Positions 32,232 to 40,645 of a stretch of DNA of 40,645 nucleotides are shown one piece after another. Source of the DNA: Salibacteraceae bacterium (GTDB lineage Bacteria; Bacteroidota; Bacteroidia; Flavobacteriales_G; Salibacteraceae). A model generated the notes under the pieces. That model made no database searches and was not told where the DNA came from. It saw only the letters and a program-made list of their open reading frames with translations. Positions within the stretch are counted from its first letter, which is position 1. Each line of letters begins with the position of its first letter. Where the stretch lies: NCBI GenBank assembly GCA_030727625.1, contig JANRBI010000221.1, positions 23,837-64,481 on the forward strand. Reading direction: 5' to 3'. Both the position numbers and the translations under genes were made by a program.

Positions 32232-33493
32232 TATTTTTTAATGATTCTAGTCCAGTTAGGTAAATGATGATAACCCGGATATTGAGATTTAAGAACGTTT
32301 TTATAAACCACTTCATCCTCCTTAATCACCCAGAGTTTGCCTGAATTTTGTTCTTCAACAAAGTACATGTCAGGTCTAATAAATTCTACCAAACCTTCAG
32401 AATAGGTGAAGATTTGGTTCGCTCTAAAAATTGAATCTCCAATAACTGAAAAGGATTTCGTTTCAAAGTTGTAAACGACAATGTTTGATGTAAAGTCGCC
32501 ATAGTATTTACCAGGTTGAATATCAGGTGAATCAAATTCGTCAAAGCTTAATCCTTCGTAAACATTGTTATTAAAGATCATAAGCGAGTGGTCACCATAA
32601 AAATCAACATCGTGTTGGCTGATAAAAGGTCCTTCTAAGAGTTTGATGAGTTCATTTGTTTCGGGTCTGTAGTGCAGTATGATCGATGGATTTTTTAGAC
32701 TAATAAATACATCACCTTTTTGATAGAAAGCTGTTGTTTCAAGCGCTGGTTGCACATCATTCATATGCAGCGGATCGTCCATATTCATTGATTTCATGAT
32801 GTAGTTGCTCAAGTTGTTTTCAAACAATAGTTCACCCATTGATTTATGAAAAAGTAGTTCACCGGTATGAATATCTATTTTACTGATAAAATTATCCTTG
32901 AAAACACGCTTGTGTCCATCTACAGTGTATCCTCCAATATTCAAGTTGCTTTTATCAAATGAGCAAACCCAAATATTTGTGTCAGCATCAACATTAATGG
33001 CGTGATGTGCTTCTATTGCATCTTGCTTCCAAATCACGTTTCCAGCACTGTCTATCCGCTGTAATCCTTTTCCATCAAAGGAATAGATAAGATCTCTATT
33101 TGGTAATAAATAAGGATTAAGAATGCGATCAGTAGGCGAATACGGATTTGGAACACTCCAAGAATGAAGTGTTTCGTCCGTTTTCAAATCCATGAGCGCT
33201 ATGGTTCGAGTGTCATTCTTATCAGAAAAGGTGGTAAGTACCAGTATCGAGCTGCCAAGATTATTGATGCTATTAAATGCCTTTGCTGTTTCTATAAAAG
33301 TTTCTGGCAGTGTTTGAACCTCTTTCACCGATTGCTTGAAAAGGTTTGGAAACGATGTCATCCATTTTACAGGTTCATCCAAAAGGCCAAAACTTCGAGT
33401 GTTTTTTGAAATTTCCACAGACATCCAACCGAAAATAGTAAGGAAGAAAAGCGATATAACGAGAATAGAAAAACCCTGTACGACTGATTTCAT
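32231..33493 (-). CDS. Arylsulfotransferase (ASST)-like beta-propeller protein, N-terminally membrane anchored
   Basis: N-terminal TM; AHHAINVDADTNIWV, GPFISQHDVDFYGDHSLMIFNNN; ATG 33493 preferred over TTG 33523. Confidence 0.65.
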   Translation of the reverse strand: MKSVVQGFSILVISLFFLTIFGWMSVEISKNTRSFGLLDEPVKWMTSFPNLFKQSVKEVQTLPETFIETAKAFNSINNLGSSILVLTTFSDKNDTRTIALMDLKTDETLHSWSVPNPYSPTDRILNPYLLPNRDLIYSFDGKGLQRIDSAGNVIWKQDAIEAHHAINVDADTNIWVCSFDKSNLNIGGYTVDGHKRVFKDNFISKIDIHTGELLFHKSMGELLFENNLSNYIMKSMNMDDPLHMNDVQPALETTAFYQKGDVFISLKNPSIILHYRPETNELIKLLEGPFISQHDVDFYGDHSLMIFNNNVYEGLSFDEFDSPDIQPGKYYGDFTSNIVVYNFETKSFSVIGDSIFRANQIFTYSEGLVEFIRPDMYFVEEQNSGKLWVIKEDEVVYKNVLKSQYPGYHHLPNWTRIIKK

Positions 33494-33548
33494 GGAAATG
33501 CCAGATTTTACAAAAAGGTGCAAATTAAAATTAAAAATCTTGGCACCT

Positions 33549-35867
33549 CTATTTCAATGCTGGCTCATTGAACAAAATGTATCCAAAATGGAAAAGGAAA
33601 GTCAATGGCGTACGGTCATCAACACTAATTTCTGGCACATTGTAATAGTAATTTAAGCCAATGCTCACTGGACCAAGTGGGCTTCTATAAACCGCATTTG
33701 CTGTGGCAATGGTGTAGCGTCTTTCGGCACTGTAAACATTTTCGGGTCCAAGTCCTTCGTCATTCCTGTTTCTTGCAAATCTGTAAGGTTGAAAAACGTA
33801 GCCTTCAAATCTCAGATCGATATTCTTATAGACATTGAAAATCACTTTTTGGCCAATAGCAGCATATTGATAAGCTCTAAAAGATTCTAAAAAAAGCGTG
33901 GTGCTTTCTGGAGTAGGCTTAAAGGCTGGCGACCGAAGTGAGCTTGCTGTATAGTTAGTGAATAGCTCCAAATCTGAATAAACTGCCTCAGCATAAAAGC
34001 CAAGTCTCAGTGTTCCGTTTGATTTATAATACACATCATAACTGCCTTTAATATTTACCCATTGGTGCAATTTGCGCAAGGTGCGCTCCTCGCTCGATGT
34101 TGTGCCTGGAAGGTAGGTTTCGTCTCCAGAAGTAAGTTGGGCAATAATTTTAAGCGCGCTTCCGGCATTTGGATAAAGCTTTGCGTTAAGACTATTTTTT
34201 TCGAATTGAGCATAAGCTGTACTTCCTAAGAAAGTAGTTTTATCTGCAATATCGTCTTGCCCAAATTGGCTTGTTTGGTAATAATCATCACGAAGCGAGA
34301 GAAAACCACAGCCTAGCGTAAACTTGGTTTTGTTGGAAAGTGCAAAAGCTCCGTTGAGATATGCGTATTGCTCATTTTGTATTAAGAACAACGAATTGTT
34401 TTGTTCAAAGAATGTGGCTCGGCTTCGGAAGTAATTCCATCGATTAATCGCAAAAACAGGTTCTATGTAAAAAGGGAATTTTACTGGAATGTCAAGTCTT
34501 GCTTTTGCTAAAACAGAAGTATAGAGCTTTCCGAAATAGGTATTAGCATGAAAGCTTGTTCCTGTTTTGTTCAAGGCATTATAAGTCAATCCAACATATC
34601 CTGTGTTTATTGGTCGCGAAGAAATATTTCCACCAAAGTCTAGAATTAAATTCTTCTCTTTTTTCACCAAGAGTTTCAGTATGTATGTGCTGTCTGATTT
34701 TATGGTAGAATAGGGGAAAAGCCGCTCTATTTTATCATTTTCATAAACTCTGTAATACCGCTTTTCTGCTTGGTTAAAGCTCAAATTCTTCTTTCGCTTA
34801 CTTGGCTTTAAAATCAAGTTTACGTAGCTACTTTGTGCTTTTGTCAATCCAGAATATTCAAATTCAGAAAACTTCAGTGGCGTTTTCTTTGCGTTAAATT
34901 CATTTCGTTGTTCTTGAATCACTTTCGAATGAACCCGTCTGTGTATTTTTTCTTTGATGCTCGGCATTTGGCGCATTGCAGCCACATAACCAGAATCTAT
35001 GCTTTCTTCTAAATGACTAAAATTAAAAGTTCCAAAACCAACTTCAGGTTCTATTAAAACGCAGCTATCACCCAATAACTCATAATTGGTTTTACTCACC
35101 ACCATGTTGCGCAATTGAGATAGAAAATCATCTTCGCGTGGTGGATCTTCGTTGCTCGATACATTGCTTCCGATAATCACCTCCGGAGCAAATTCATCAC
35201 GCATTACATCTGTCGGAAAGTTGTTGTAAAGGCCACCATCAAAGAGCAATTTACCGTCTTGAGTCAATGGTTTCAGGTAAAGCGGATAGCTCATGCTGGC
35301 TCTCACGGCAAAATTCAAATTGCCATCTTTAAACAAGATCGATTTTTTGTCTTCAATGTCTGAAGCCACGCATCTAAAGGGAATAAAAAGACTGTCAAAA
35401 TTGTATCCACTTGCAGCGCTTGCAGGATCTAAAGCGCGCATTAATTCCAAATCCAGCGCTGCAGGATTAATAAAACTGGTAGGAATCGAGCTTTGTAATA
35501 AGTTCGAATCTGAGTTTAGTTTTATACTTATCCAACTGGCGCTATTTGCTGGTTTTCTGAAAAAGTAAACGAACTTATCTTCGATTTCGCCTTGAGCGAT
35601 TTGTTTGAATTTCTCGCTCGTGAGCATTGCCTCAATCTGATTGGGAGAATAGCCTGCAGCGTACATTCCGCCAACCAAAGCACCGATAGATGAACCGGTA
35701 ATAAAATCTATAGGAATGCTATTTTCTTCCAATGCTTTTAGGACACCGATATGCGCCATTCCACTTGCTCCACCACCGCTCAAAACCACGCCAACACTTT
35801 GACCAACAACGTGTTGGAAGGCGAAGATTGTGGTAAGAATGAAAATGGATGCAATCCGCGTTAGCAT
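33549..35867 (-). CDS. Patatin-like phospholipase fused to outer-membrane beta-barrel (Omp85-like) domain
   Basis: VVLSGGGASGMAHIGVLKAL oxyanion motif, GSSIG nucleophile elbow, DGGLYNNFP; C-terminal barrel-like repeats; signal peptide. Confidence 0.9.
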   Translation of the reverse strand: MLTRIASIFILTTIFAFQHVVGQSVGVVLSGGGASGMAHIGVLKALEENSIPIDFITGSSIGALVGGMYAAGYSPNQIEAMLTSEKFKQIAQGEIEDKFVYFFRKPANSASWISIKLNSDSNLLQSSIPTSFINPAALDLELMRALDPASAASGYNFDSLFIPFRCVASDIEDKKSILFKDGNLNFAVRASMSYPLYLKPLTQDGKLLFDGGLYNNFPTDVMRDEFAPEVIIGSNVSSNEDPPREDDFLSQLRNMVVSKTNYELLGDSCVLIEPEVGFGTFNFSHLEESIDSGYVAAMRQMPSIKEKIHRRVHSKVIQEQRNEFNAKKTPLKFSEFEYSGLTKAQSSYVNLILKPSKRKKNLSFNQAEKRYYRVYENDKIERLFPYSTIKSDSTYILKLLVKKEKNLILDFGGNISSRPINTGYVGLTYNALNKTGTSFHANTYFGKLYTSVLAKARLDIPVKFPFYIEPVFAINRWNYFRSRATFFEQNNSLFLIQNEQYAYLNGAFALSNKTKFTLGCGFLSLRDDYYQTSQFGQDDIADKTTFLGSTAYAQFEKNSLNAKLYPNAGSALKIIAQLTSGDETYLPGTTSSEERTLRKLHQWVNIKGSYDVYYKSNGTLRLGFYAEAVYSDLELFTNYTASSLRSPAFKPTPESTTLFLESFRAYQYAAIGQKVIFNVYKNIDLRFEGYVFQPYRFARNRNDEGLGPENVYSAERRYTIATANAVYRSPLGPVSIGLNYYYNVPEISVDDRTPLTFLFHFGYILFNEPALK

Positions 35868-36066
35868 GCTTCAAAGCTATTAAACTTTAGACGTTGCTAA
35901 TCGATGAATACTTGCTTCGATTTGGAATTTATTTTTTGATTTCGAATGTTGAGAAAGGAAAAGCTGAAAAGCCTTCAGTTATCACGAAAGTTATTCGTGC
36001 ATCACCATCCTTCGTGACTTGGCAAATATTACTTCTGCCTTCTCCAATTCCTTTGTGGTAAAAAAA

Positions 36067-36873
36067 TCAGATCCGTTCCTCTTTACACAAAAGCTCAAAA
36101 TATTTCGCTGATTTCAACAACCTAGAGCCATACCAGCTAAATAGTTCACCATCCACTTCCACAAATTTCAATGATGGAAATTTCGCTTTCAATTCATCTG
36201 TGTGTTTCCCTTTAAATGGAAATGGCTCACTACTCAAAAAAACCACATCAGGATTCAGCTTTCGTAAATCTTCATCTGCCAATTCTGGATAGCGACTATC
36301 GGCTTCTGTTATTGAATTTTCAAAACCTGCTTTAGAAAGCATTTCGTTGATAAACGTATCTCTACCAGCCGCCATTAATGGATTTTTCCAAATAAGGTAA
36401 ACAACCTTCTTTTTTCTTTTCGATTCAGAATTCAGTCTTTCAAAAGATTGTTTGATTGGTGTAGCTATTGCCTTTGCTTCAGCAGATTTATGGGTTAATC
36501 GGCCTATTGATTCAATCATTTCTAAAGCATCGTCAAGCGTTTTGATATCGCTGATCCAAACAGGAAATTGCTGTGCGAGCCAATCAATGTCTTCTTTGGT
36601 GTTTTCTTCTTTATTGGCAATGATCAGGTCAGGGTTCAGCTCCAACAGTTTATCCCGATTCACATTTTTAGTGCCTCCAATACGCATTTTGGTTTCAAAC
36701 CAATCATTGGGATGAATACAAAACTTAGTGATGCCCACCACTTCATTTTCTAAACCTAAATCGGCTAGCAATTCCGTTTGCGATGGCACCAACGACACAA
36801 TACGAAAAGGAGGGAAGCTGACTTCAACTTCCCTCCCCATCTGATCTTTAAATATGCTTGGCTTTTGACTCAA
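36067..36873 (-). CDS. BtuF-like periplasmic-binding-fold (helical backbone metal/cobalamin receptor) protein
   Basis: FKDQMGREVEVSFPPFRIVSLVPSQTELLADLGLENEVVGITKFCIHP; start uncertain (TTG 36873 or ATG 36840); no obvious signal peptide. Confidence 0.78.
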   Translation of the reverse strand: MSQKPSIFKDQMGREVEVSFPPFRIVSLVPSQTELLADLGLENEVVGITKFCIHPNDWFETKMRIGGTKNVNRDKLLELNPDLIIANKEENTKEDIDWLAQQFPVWISDIKTLDDALEMIESIGRLTHKSAEAKAIATPIKQSFERLNSESKRKKKVVYLIWKNPLMAAGRDTFINEMLSKAGFENSITEADSRYPELADEDLRKLNPDVVFLSSEPFPFKGKHTDELKAKFPSLKFVEVDGELFSWYGSRLLKSAKYFELLCKEERI

Positions 36874-36886
36874 ACAGCAACTCTTT

Positions 36887-38251
36887 TTATGACATGGCTG
36901 CCACCAAATCGTGACGTGTAATGATGTGATACTTTCCTTGTCCAAGATCTACCAACACCGCACCTTGTCCGCTTTCGGCCATCGATTTTGCAACAGTATT
37001 CAATGGATCACTCGCTTGAACCACGCCAAACGCAGCTTGCATGTAGTTTTCAATCGATTTGTCGCGGGCGTGTGCATCCTTGGTCAATGCATCAAGCAAT
37101 TGTGTATCGTCTACACTACCAACAAATTTTCCATTTTCCATCACAGGCAATTGGCTAATGCCAAACTTGCGCATCATGTTTATCGCATTGTGCACTGGCT
37201 CGCCACTGTTTACAGTCAATAATGGTAAACCGATGTGGTCTTGAATCAAATCTTTAGCAACGTGGTTAGCTTCGTTCAAGAAACCTCTTTCGCGCATCCA
37301 GTCGTCATTGTAAATTTTGCCAACGTAGCGCGAACCATGGTCATGAAACAAAACCACTACCACATCTTCAGGCTTCAATTCATGCTTCATTTGGCGCACC
37401 ATTTGAAATGCCGAACCCGCAGAATTTCCTAAAAACAAACCTTCTTTCAAAGCAATTTCTCTGGTCACAACCGCGCCATCGCGGTCAGTCACTTTTTCAA
37501 AATGATCAATCACGCTGAAGTCAACATTCTTCGGCAAAATATCTTCACCAATTCCTTCAGTGATATAGCTGTAGATTTCTTTTTCGTCAAAAATTCCCGT
37601 TTCGTGGTATTTCTTGAAAACGGAACCATAAGTGTCAGCACCCCAAATCTTGATGTTTGGGTTTTTCTCTTTCAAGTATTTCCCAACGCCTGAGATCGTT
37701 CCGCCAGTGCCAACGCCCACCACAAAGTGCGTGATTTTTCCATCCGTTTGCTTCCAAATTTCAGGTCCGGTGCTTTCATAGTGCGCTACCGTATTGGCCG
37801 GATTATCATATTGATTCACCCAAAACGAGTTATCAATTTCTTCGCTCTTGCGTCTTGCCACGCTGTAATATGAGTCAGGATGTTCAGGCGCAACGTTGGT
37901 TGGGCACACAAATACTTCTGCACCTACAGCGCGCAAAATGTCGATTTTTTCCTTGCTCTGCTTGTCGCTCATAGTACAAATCAATTTGTAACCTTTCACT
38001 ATCGCGGCTAGCGCCAAACCCATACCCGTGTTTCCGCTTGTGCATTCAATCAGCGTTCCTCCTGGTTTTATTTTACCCTCTGCTTCAGCCGCTTCCACCA
38101 TTTTCAGCGCCATTCTATCCTTCACACTGTGGCCAGGATTAAAGTATTCCACCTTCGCCAAAATAGTTCCCGGAATATCTTCCGCAATCTTGTTCAGCCT
38201 GATCATAGGCGTATTTCCAATGGCCTCGAGTATGTTGTTTTTAATATCCAT
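36887..38251 (-). CDS. Cystathionine beta-synthase/cysteine synthase-type PLP enzyme with C-terminal CBS-domain pair
   Basis: GNTPMIRLNKI, NPGHSVKDRMA, ECTSGNTGMGLA, GVGTGGTISGVGKYL; C-terminal CBS repeats. Confidence 0.92.
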   Translation of the reverse strand: MDIKNNILEAIGNTPMIRLNKIAEDIPGTILAKVEYFNPGHSVKDRMALKMVEAAEAEGKIKPGGTLIECTSGNTGMGLALAAIVKGYKLICTMSDKQSKEKIDILRAVGAEVFVCPTNVAPEHPDSYYSVARRKSEEIDNSFWVNQYDNPANTVAHYESTGPEIWKQTDGKITHFVVGVGTGGTISGVGKYLKEKNPNIKIWGADTYGSVFKKYHETGIFDEKEIYSYITEGIGEDILPKNVDFSVIDHFEKVTDRDGAVVTREIALKEGLFLGNSAGSAFQMVRQMKHELKPEDVVVVLFHDHGSRYVGKIYNDDWMRERGFLNEANHVAKDLIQDHIGLPLLTVNSGEPVHNAINMMRKFGISQLPVMENGKFVGSVDDTQLLDALTKDAHARDKSIENYMQAAFGVVQASDPLNTVAKSMAESGQGAVLVDLGQGKYHIITRHDLVAAMS

Positions 38252-38435
38252 TTTTCAATATTATTCTATCGGGCGCCAAAAGTACAAGTTTGAGTATGTA
38301 GTATTAAACGATCAAAAACTATATGTTTCCGCTTTTCACAACTAAACCTATGTGGTCGATGCTATTTAGGGAAGGTCACAACCGCTAAACACTATCAACC
38401 AAAATCTAAATACTAATTGAGGTTGCCATTTCCAG

Positions 38436-38550
38436 CTTTCCGCTCCAATCTTTTTGTTGTGCATGCAGTTTCGCAACGCATACCCGCGAGCTTCCTCCGG
38501 TCGCTACGGCTATACTGCTTCACTAGCATGCCCAATCAAAAAGGATTTCC
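38436..38550. repeat. Imperfect nested palindromic extragenic element
   Basis: Outer arms ccaatctttttgttgtgcatgc and gcatgcccaatcaaaaaggatt; inner GCAGT/ACTGC (38465-38469/38514-38518) and GCGA/TCGC. Confidence 0.6.
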
Positions 38551-38698
38551 ACTGCAATCTGGGCAAACGCCACTACGCAGCAATCATCTACTTCTGCAAC
38601 TTGCGTATCAATCATGTTTATCACATGTTCAACTGATTCCAATCAAGAAAAAGCAAGAATTAAGTCGCAACTTTGAGACATCACAAAAAGAGAAGTTC

Positions 38699-39139
38699 AT
38701 GAACTATTTGCGCCAATTTCAATACAACGAAGAAATAACAGGAACCTTCATCGACACATTGCTTTCGCATCCAAACTCGCCCGCCAATGCAGGTAAATGG
38801 CTCAGCCATAGTTTAGATGCACTCATGGTTTGGGTGTCGCGGGTTACTCAAATTCCGCCAACGGTAGAAGTATGGCAAGAGCACCCAGCAGATCAGTTGC
38901 ATGCATTAAACCGAGAAGTTCATCAGGCTATTTTTTCACTCCTAGAGCGCGGTAATTTGCATCATGTTTACACTTACCAAAACTCAAAAGGCGAAACCTT
39001 TTCTAACTCTTTAGACGAAATTCTAACACATCTCATCATTCATTCTGCGCATCACCGCGCTCAAATCAGCAGCGCTTGGCGCGAAGCAGGAATCACTCCG
39101 CCCGTTTCAGATTTTATCTTTTGGGCCAGAGGAAAGTAA
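38699..39139 (+). CDS. DinB-like four-helix protein
   Basis: 146 aa from ATG 38699; TLLSHPNSPANAGKWLSHSLDALMVW...EILTHLIIHSAHHRAQISSAWREAGI with conserved metal-site-like histidines. Confidence 0.82.
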   Translation: MNYLRQFQYNEEITGTFIDTLLSHPNSPANAGKWLSHSLDALMVWVSRVTQIPPTVEVWQEHPADQLHALNREVHQAIFSLLERGNLHHVYTYQNSKGETFSNSLDEILTHLIIHSAHHRAQISSAWREAGITPPVSDFIFWARGK

Positions 39140-39189
39140 AAGGAGGAAAAGAATTAGTTGAGCAAACAGAAAAGCGTAGAAGAGCTAAA

Positions 39190-39516
39190 ATGAAAAGAAC
39201 CTACATAATTTTTAATTGGTTTGTTTTGATAGTAGGCCTTAGCATGTGGTTTTTAGTTATTTCCGACTCAATTACTTTTGGTTATGGTTTGGGCGATCTC
39301 TTTTATTTTGTGTTCTTATCTATCATCTTGCTCGTCCAAATATTACTGAATTTTACTTTTTCTGCTTTCAAAAGAGCAAATCGAAATCTAATTGTTGGGT
39401 TCGTTTTTAGCTTGATATACTCTTTTTTTATTCATCAATTGACAATTGGTAGAGGATCAGAATATCCATGGAATGGGCAGATATTCCATTATGATACTAA
39501 GCAAGAAAAGAATTAA
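39190..39516 (+). CDS. Hypothetical small multi-TM protein
   Basis: 108 aa from ATG 39190; three hydrophobic segments. Confidence 0.6.
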   Translation: MKRTYIIFNWFVLIVGLSMWFLVISDSITFGYGLGDLFYFVFLSIILLVQILLNFTFSAFKRANRNLIVGFVFSLIYSFFIHQLTIGRGSEYPWNGQIFHYDTKQEKN

Positions 39517-39565
39517 TACTTATTACTCTGTACTCGATACTTAATACTATTTACTCAATACTAAT
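39517..39565. repeat. 7-bp-phased TACTNNN array (7 copies)
   Basis: tacttat tactctg tactcga tacttaa tactatt tactcaa tactaat, exact 7-bp spacing. Confidence 0.85.
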
Positions 39566-40645
39566 TAAACCTAATCGTCTTCACCGGATCAATCCTACTC
39601 ACAATAAGTGAAGGAATCAGCAACATCACAAAACAAGCAACCAAGCTACCAATGTTGATGCTGATAATAGTCGTAGGATCAAACAGCACTGGTACGTGGT
39701 CAATGTAATAGCTGGTTTTATCAAGCTTGATCAAATGAAATTTTTGCTGGAGCAATCCAAACCCAATACCTAGTAAATTTCCCCAAAACAAACCAAGAAA
39801 AACTAAGTAAATGGCATTGTACAAAAAGATGCGGCTAATGCTTGCATTGAGCGCACCCATTGCTTTGAGCAAACCAATCATGTTAGTTCGTTCAAGAATC
39901 AGAACCAACAATGCTGAAATCATATTGATTCCTGAAACCAAAACCATCAGCGTTAAAATGATGAATACGTTGATGTCTTGCAGTTCTAACCATCCAAATA
40001 TTTCAATGAATTGATCCGTAATTTTCAGCGTGTTGAACTCATAGCTGATGTTGTTATTGATGATGTAATCTAAGCGATCAAGATCATCAAACGATTCTAA
40101 AATCACTTCAAAACCAGCAACTTGGTCTTCGTTCCAATTATTGAGTTTTTGCACATGGCGTATGTCGCACAAAAAAATGCTGCCATCAAATTGCTCCATT
40201 CCGGTTTCGTAAATACCGCCAATGGTAAACCTGCGTTTACGCTCTTTTTGATCTTGGATAAATACAATCGTAATCTTGTCGCCAAGAGACAAATTCAATT
40301 TATCAATTACCGATTTTGAAAGCACAATGCTGTCGTTAGCCTTGTCTTCGGTCCAGTGCCAAACGTTTCCTTCAAGCAGGTTTTGTTTGAAAAAACTCCA
40401 ATCAAAATCTTGATTCACCCCTTTGGCCATTACGCCTTGTATCTCACCATTTTCGGTGATTATCCCACTTTTATAAGCGTAAGGCTGAATGCTTTTCACT
40501 CCTGTTTCGGCCAAAACAGGTTCAATAAATTCCTGCTCCAACAGCATGGGTTTTACGCCAAGTGTGTTTTGCGGATTGTAGAGTGAAATTTGCAAATGCG
40601 ACCCAAAACCAATTACTTTTTGTTGAATCTCAGTTTGGAAACCGC
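39561..40645 (-). CDS. FtsX/LolC-like ABC transporter permease (5' end beyond window)
   Basis: C-terminal LLKAMGALNASISRIFLYNAIYLVFLGLFWGNLLG...IDPVKTIRFN; frame stays open to 40645 (GFQTEIQQKVIGFGSHLQIS). Confidence 0.88.
   Translation of the reverse strand, partial: GFQTEIQQKVIGFGSHLQISLYNPQNTLGVKPMLLEQEFIEPVLAETGVKSIQPYAYKSGIITENGEIQGVMAKGVNQDFDWSFFKQNLLEGNVWHWTEDKANDSIVLSKSVIDKLNLSLGDKITIVFIQDQKERKRRFTIGGIYETGMEQFDGSIFLCDIRHVQKLNNWNEDQVAGFEVILESFDDLDRLDYIINNNISYEFNTLKITDQFIEIFGWLELQDINVFIILTLMVLVSGINMISALLVLILERTNMIGLLKAMGALNASISRIFLYNAIYLVFLGLFWGNLLGIGFGLLQQKFHLIKLDKTSYYIDHVPVLFDPTTIISINIGSLVACFVMLLIPSLIVSRIDPVKTIRFN

Noticed and set aside
38417-38698. N-terminal extension of the DinB ORF
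   Set aside because: The translation runs through the palindromic extragenic element; the DinB homology starts at ATG 38699
39517-39565. TACTNNN array as a CRISPR
   Set aside because: Repeat core is only 4 bp with 3-bp spacers and no cas genes

Overview
This looks like a Bacteroidota (Flavobacteriales/Cryomorphaceae-like) chromosomal segment, mostly housekeeping genes. Plus strand, left to right: Na+/Ca2+ exchanger, type III glutamine synthetase, a TPR-PD40-OmpA (PorE-like) envelope protein, purM, prfA, pyrF, a DUF2851-like protein, a PspC-domain protein, a TrkA-type K+ channel, an RmlD-like reductase, an AgcS-type symporter with an unusual inserted lipoyl-like domain, a helix-hairpin-helix protein, apt, rpsU, a Xer-type recombinase, hpf, four tRNAs, tuf, tRNA-Trp, secE-nusG-rplK-rplA-rplJ-rplL-rpoB-rpoC and a DUF3467-like gene. 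Then comes a minus-strand accessory block: patatin/outer-membrane-barrel protein, arylsulfotransferase-like protein, an unlisted 47-aa membrane microprotein, a membrane-anchored sulfotransferase, a BtuF-like binding protein and a cystathionine beta-synthase-type enzyme. The right end has a palindromic extragenic element, a DinB-like gene, a small membrane protein, a TACTNNN heptamer array and a LolC/FtsX-like permease cut by the window edge. The best candidate for something undescribed is the overlapping three-gene cassette at 30709-33493 (ASST-like propeller, 47-aa one-TM protein, TM-anchored P-loop sulfotransferase). Other notable signals are the lipoyl-like insertion lacking the modifiable lysine in the AgcS transporter, a long hairpin between rplL and rpoB, a perfect Shine-Dalgarno at rpsU, and the 7-bp-phased array between two stop codons. 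No homology searches were possible; family calls come from motif recognition.
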